From contig NZ_JAOQNX010000025.1 of assembly GCF_025961575.1 (NCBI RefSeq), positions 1 to 64,000 of the forward strand: DNA of 64,000 nt. Direction: 5' to 3'. The stretch is from Rhodoblastus acidophilus (GTDB lineage: Bacteria > Pseudomonadota > Alphaproteobacteria > Rhizobiales > Beijerinckiaceae). The translations under genes were made by a program, and so were the position numbers. Of this stretch, positions 62,689-64,000 are shown in pieces (within the stretch, counting starts at the first letter, position 1; each line of letters opens with the position of its first letter). The notes beneath the pieces were generated by a model, which was not told the DNA's origin, made no database searches, and saw only the letters and a program-made list of their open reading frames with translations.

Positions 62689-64000
62689 GCGGCGGCCCCC
62701 CGCTGGCGGTCGTTCTCCTCCACCAGAGCGATGAACGCATCCTCAAGCGTCGGGTTAGGCAGCGCGTCCGAACGCACGCGTGTCTGTAACTCTTCGGGGG
62801 CGCCGGTGGCGATGGCCTTGCCGCGATAGATCAGCGCGACGCGGTCGCAATATTCGGCCTCGTCCATGAAATGGGTGGTGACCATCACCGTCACCCCGCG
62901 CCCGACCATGGCGTTGATGGTCGCCCAGAACTCGCGGCGGGTGAGCGGATCGACGCCGGAAGTGGGTTCGTCGAGGAACAAAACGGGCGGTTCATGCATG
63001 ATTGCCGCGGACAAAGCGAGGCGTTGTTTAAAACCGAGCGGAAGGCCGCCGGCATTGGCGTCGAGATGCGGCGCGAGGTCGAAGGCGTCGACCACGCGCG
63101 CCACGGCGTCGCGGCGCCTCGCGCCGGAAAGCCCATAGGCGCCGGCGAAAAATTCCAGGTTTTGCCGCACGCTGAGATCGCCATAGAGCGAAAATTTCTG
63201 CGCCATATAGCCAAGCCGCGCCCGCGCGGCGGAAGGCGCCTTGGCGAGGTCGAGGCCGTCGACCAGCGCCGCGCCTTCGCTGGGCCGCAGCAGCCCGCAC
63301 ATCATTTTGAACGTGGTGGATTTGCCGGCGCCATTGGGCCCGAGCAGGCCAAAAATCTCGCCGCGCTCGATGCGAAAGGTGATGTGATCCGCGGCGGTGA
63401 AATCGCCGAACCGCCGTGTCAGCCCGCGCGCCTCGACCGGCGGCGCGGCTTTTTCGTCCAAAATTTTGCGCGCCCGCGCCGCGAGCGTGCGTTTCGAGGC
63501 GCCGCCGAGCAGCGCGACAAAAGCGTCCTCGAACCGGGGCGCCGTCGCGACGATTTCGACGGGCGCCGCGACCCCCAAAATGTCAGGCGTCGGCGCGGGC
63601 GCGCCTTTCGCCGTGACAAGACGGATGGATTGGCCCTGCATCACGCCATCGACAATGTTCGGATTTTGCAGCGCGCGCGAAAGTCCTTCGCGCCGTTCGG
63701 CGCCGGCGCCGCGCGCAAAAAACACGCGGCCTTTCATGGTCGCGGTCATCGCCTTGGGGTCGCCCTGGTAGAGCACGCGGCCCGCATTCATCACGACGAC
63801 TTCGGCGCAATTTTCGGCCTCGTCGAGATAGGCCGTGCTCCAGACCACGCCGACGCCTTCGCTGATCAGCGTATAAACCATGCGCCAGAGTTCGCGCCGC
63901 GAGATCGGATCGACGCCGACGCTGGGCTCGTCGAGCAACAACAGTTTTGGCGAGCGCAGCATGGCGCAGGCGAGCCCAAGCTTTTGCTTCATGCCGCCGG
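62685..64000 (-). CDS. Dual ABC ATPase of ABC-2 exporter (5' end outside window)
   Basis: At least 438 residues are visible and the gene runs off the right edge. The window edge cuts the first ATPase domain just before its signature (GGMKQKLGLA), followed by Walker B LLLLDEPSVGVDP. A linker and a complete second ATPase domain follow, with LLGPNGAGKST (Walker A), GFKQRLALSAAIMHEPPVLF (signature), and LDEPTSGVDP. Two ATPase domains in one chain is the YbhF/RbbA arrangement. It powers the two permeases downstream; a membrane-fusion partner is probably encoded just beyond the edge. Confidence 0.93.
   Translation of the reverse strand, partial: GGMKQKLGLACAMLRSPKLLLLDEPSVGVDPISRRELWRMVYTLISEGVGVVWSTAYLDEAENCAEVVVMNAGRVLYQGDPKAMTATMKGRVFFARGAGAERREGLSRALQNPNIVDGVMQGQSIRLVTAKGAPAPTPDILGVAAPVEIVATAPRFEDAFVALLGGASKRTLAARARKILDEKAAPPVEARGLTRRFGDFTAADHITFRIERGEIFGLLGPNGAGKSTTFKMMCGLLRPSEGAALVDGLDLAKAPSAARARLGYMAQKFSLYGDLSVRQNLEFFAGAYGLSGARRRDAVARVVDAFDLAPHLDANAGGLPLGFKQRLALSAAIMHEPPVLFLDEPTSGVDPLTRREFWATINAMVGRGVTVMVTTHFMDEAEYCDRVALIYRGKAIATGAPEELQTRVRSDALPNPTLEDAFIALVEENDRQRGAAA

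Noticed and set aside
60452-62746. One 764-codon frame covering both ABC permease genes
   Set aside because: Only the part from 61561 downwards is protein-like; the upstream gene is encoded in another frame (61567-62688) with its own start overlapping the ATPase stop, so this is not a fusion.

Overview
The window reads as a high-GC alphaproteobacterial chromosome, most likely order Hyphomicrobiales (Rhizobiales). The support is the gene set: a TIGR02301-family protein, an RT0821/Lpp0805-type surface protein, a DUF3422 protein, a Pls/PosA-type NRPS-like enzyme, pyruvate phosphate dikinase, and alphaproteobacterial extragenic palindromes. I cannot name the genus from sequence alone.

Layout. 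Positions 1 to about 19,623 are an accessory island that probably began before the window. It carries a PAS protein, a serine resolvase with iterated upstream repeats, an ASCH protein, a double-HTH/phage-type adenine methylase fusion, a soluble hybrid histidine kinase and a single-chain Type ISP restriction-modification enzyme. A small-gene module occurs on both sides of that enzyme (A-X-B at 9.4-10.6 kb, A'-psiB' at 16.3-16.9 kb). A degraded second ASCH copy, a MarR-like regulator, an intron-containing tRNA-Leu(UAA) and a tyrosine recombinase follow. The island ends at a 63-bp 3' fragment of a different tRNA-Leu(UAA), the expected footprint of integration into that tRNA gene.

From 19.6 kb onward the window is core chromosome. 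19.6-28.4 kb holds a DnaJ-family chaperone, a surface lipoprotein, a tight pdxH-nudix-TIGR02301 operon, a sigma/anti-sigma-like fusion, fabI with a histidine phosphatase, and a prephenate dehydrogenase. 28.8-42.5 kb holds an autotransporter, a tiny lipoprotein, an SDR, the large NRPS-like membrane enzyme, MarR plus amidase, an AcuI/YhdH-type reductase, a DUF4160/DUF2442-HTH pair and a lytic transglycosylase. 42.5-55.3 kb holds an FAD-linked oxidase, an rRNA methyltransferase/tlyA pair, a CorA-like DUF3422 protein, dxs, ppdK, a 1.1-kb intergenic region with a parS-like site between long inverted repeats, yjbQ and a MeaB/ArgK GTPase. 55.4-60.5 kb is a Cus-type heavy-metal RND efflux operon. 60.5-64 kb is an ABC-2 exporter whose dual-ATPase gene runs off the right edge.

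The most interesting items are: (1) the group I intron in an island-borne tRNA-Leu(UAA), placed at the anticodon-loop point where the island's own attachment remnant begins to be preserved; (2) the duplicated, unrecognised small-gene module bracketing the Type ISP enzyme; (3) the double-HTH/adenine-methylase fusion; and (4) the parS-like palindrome inside a long inverted repeat.
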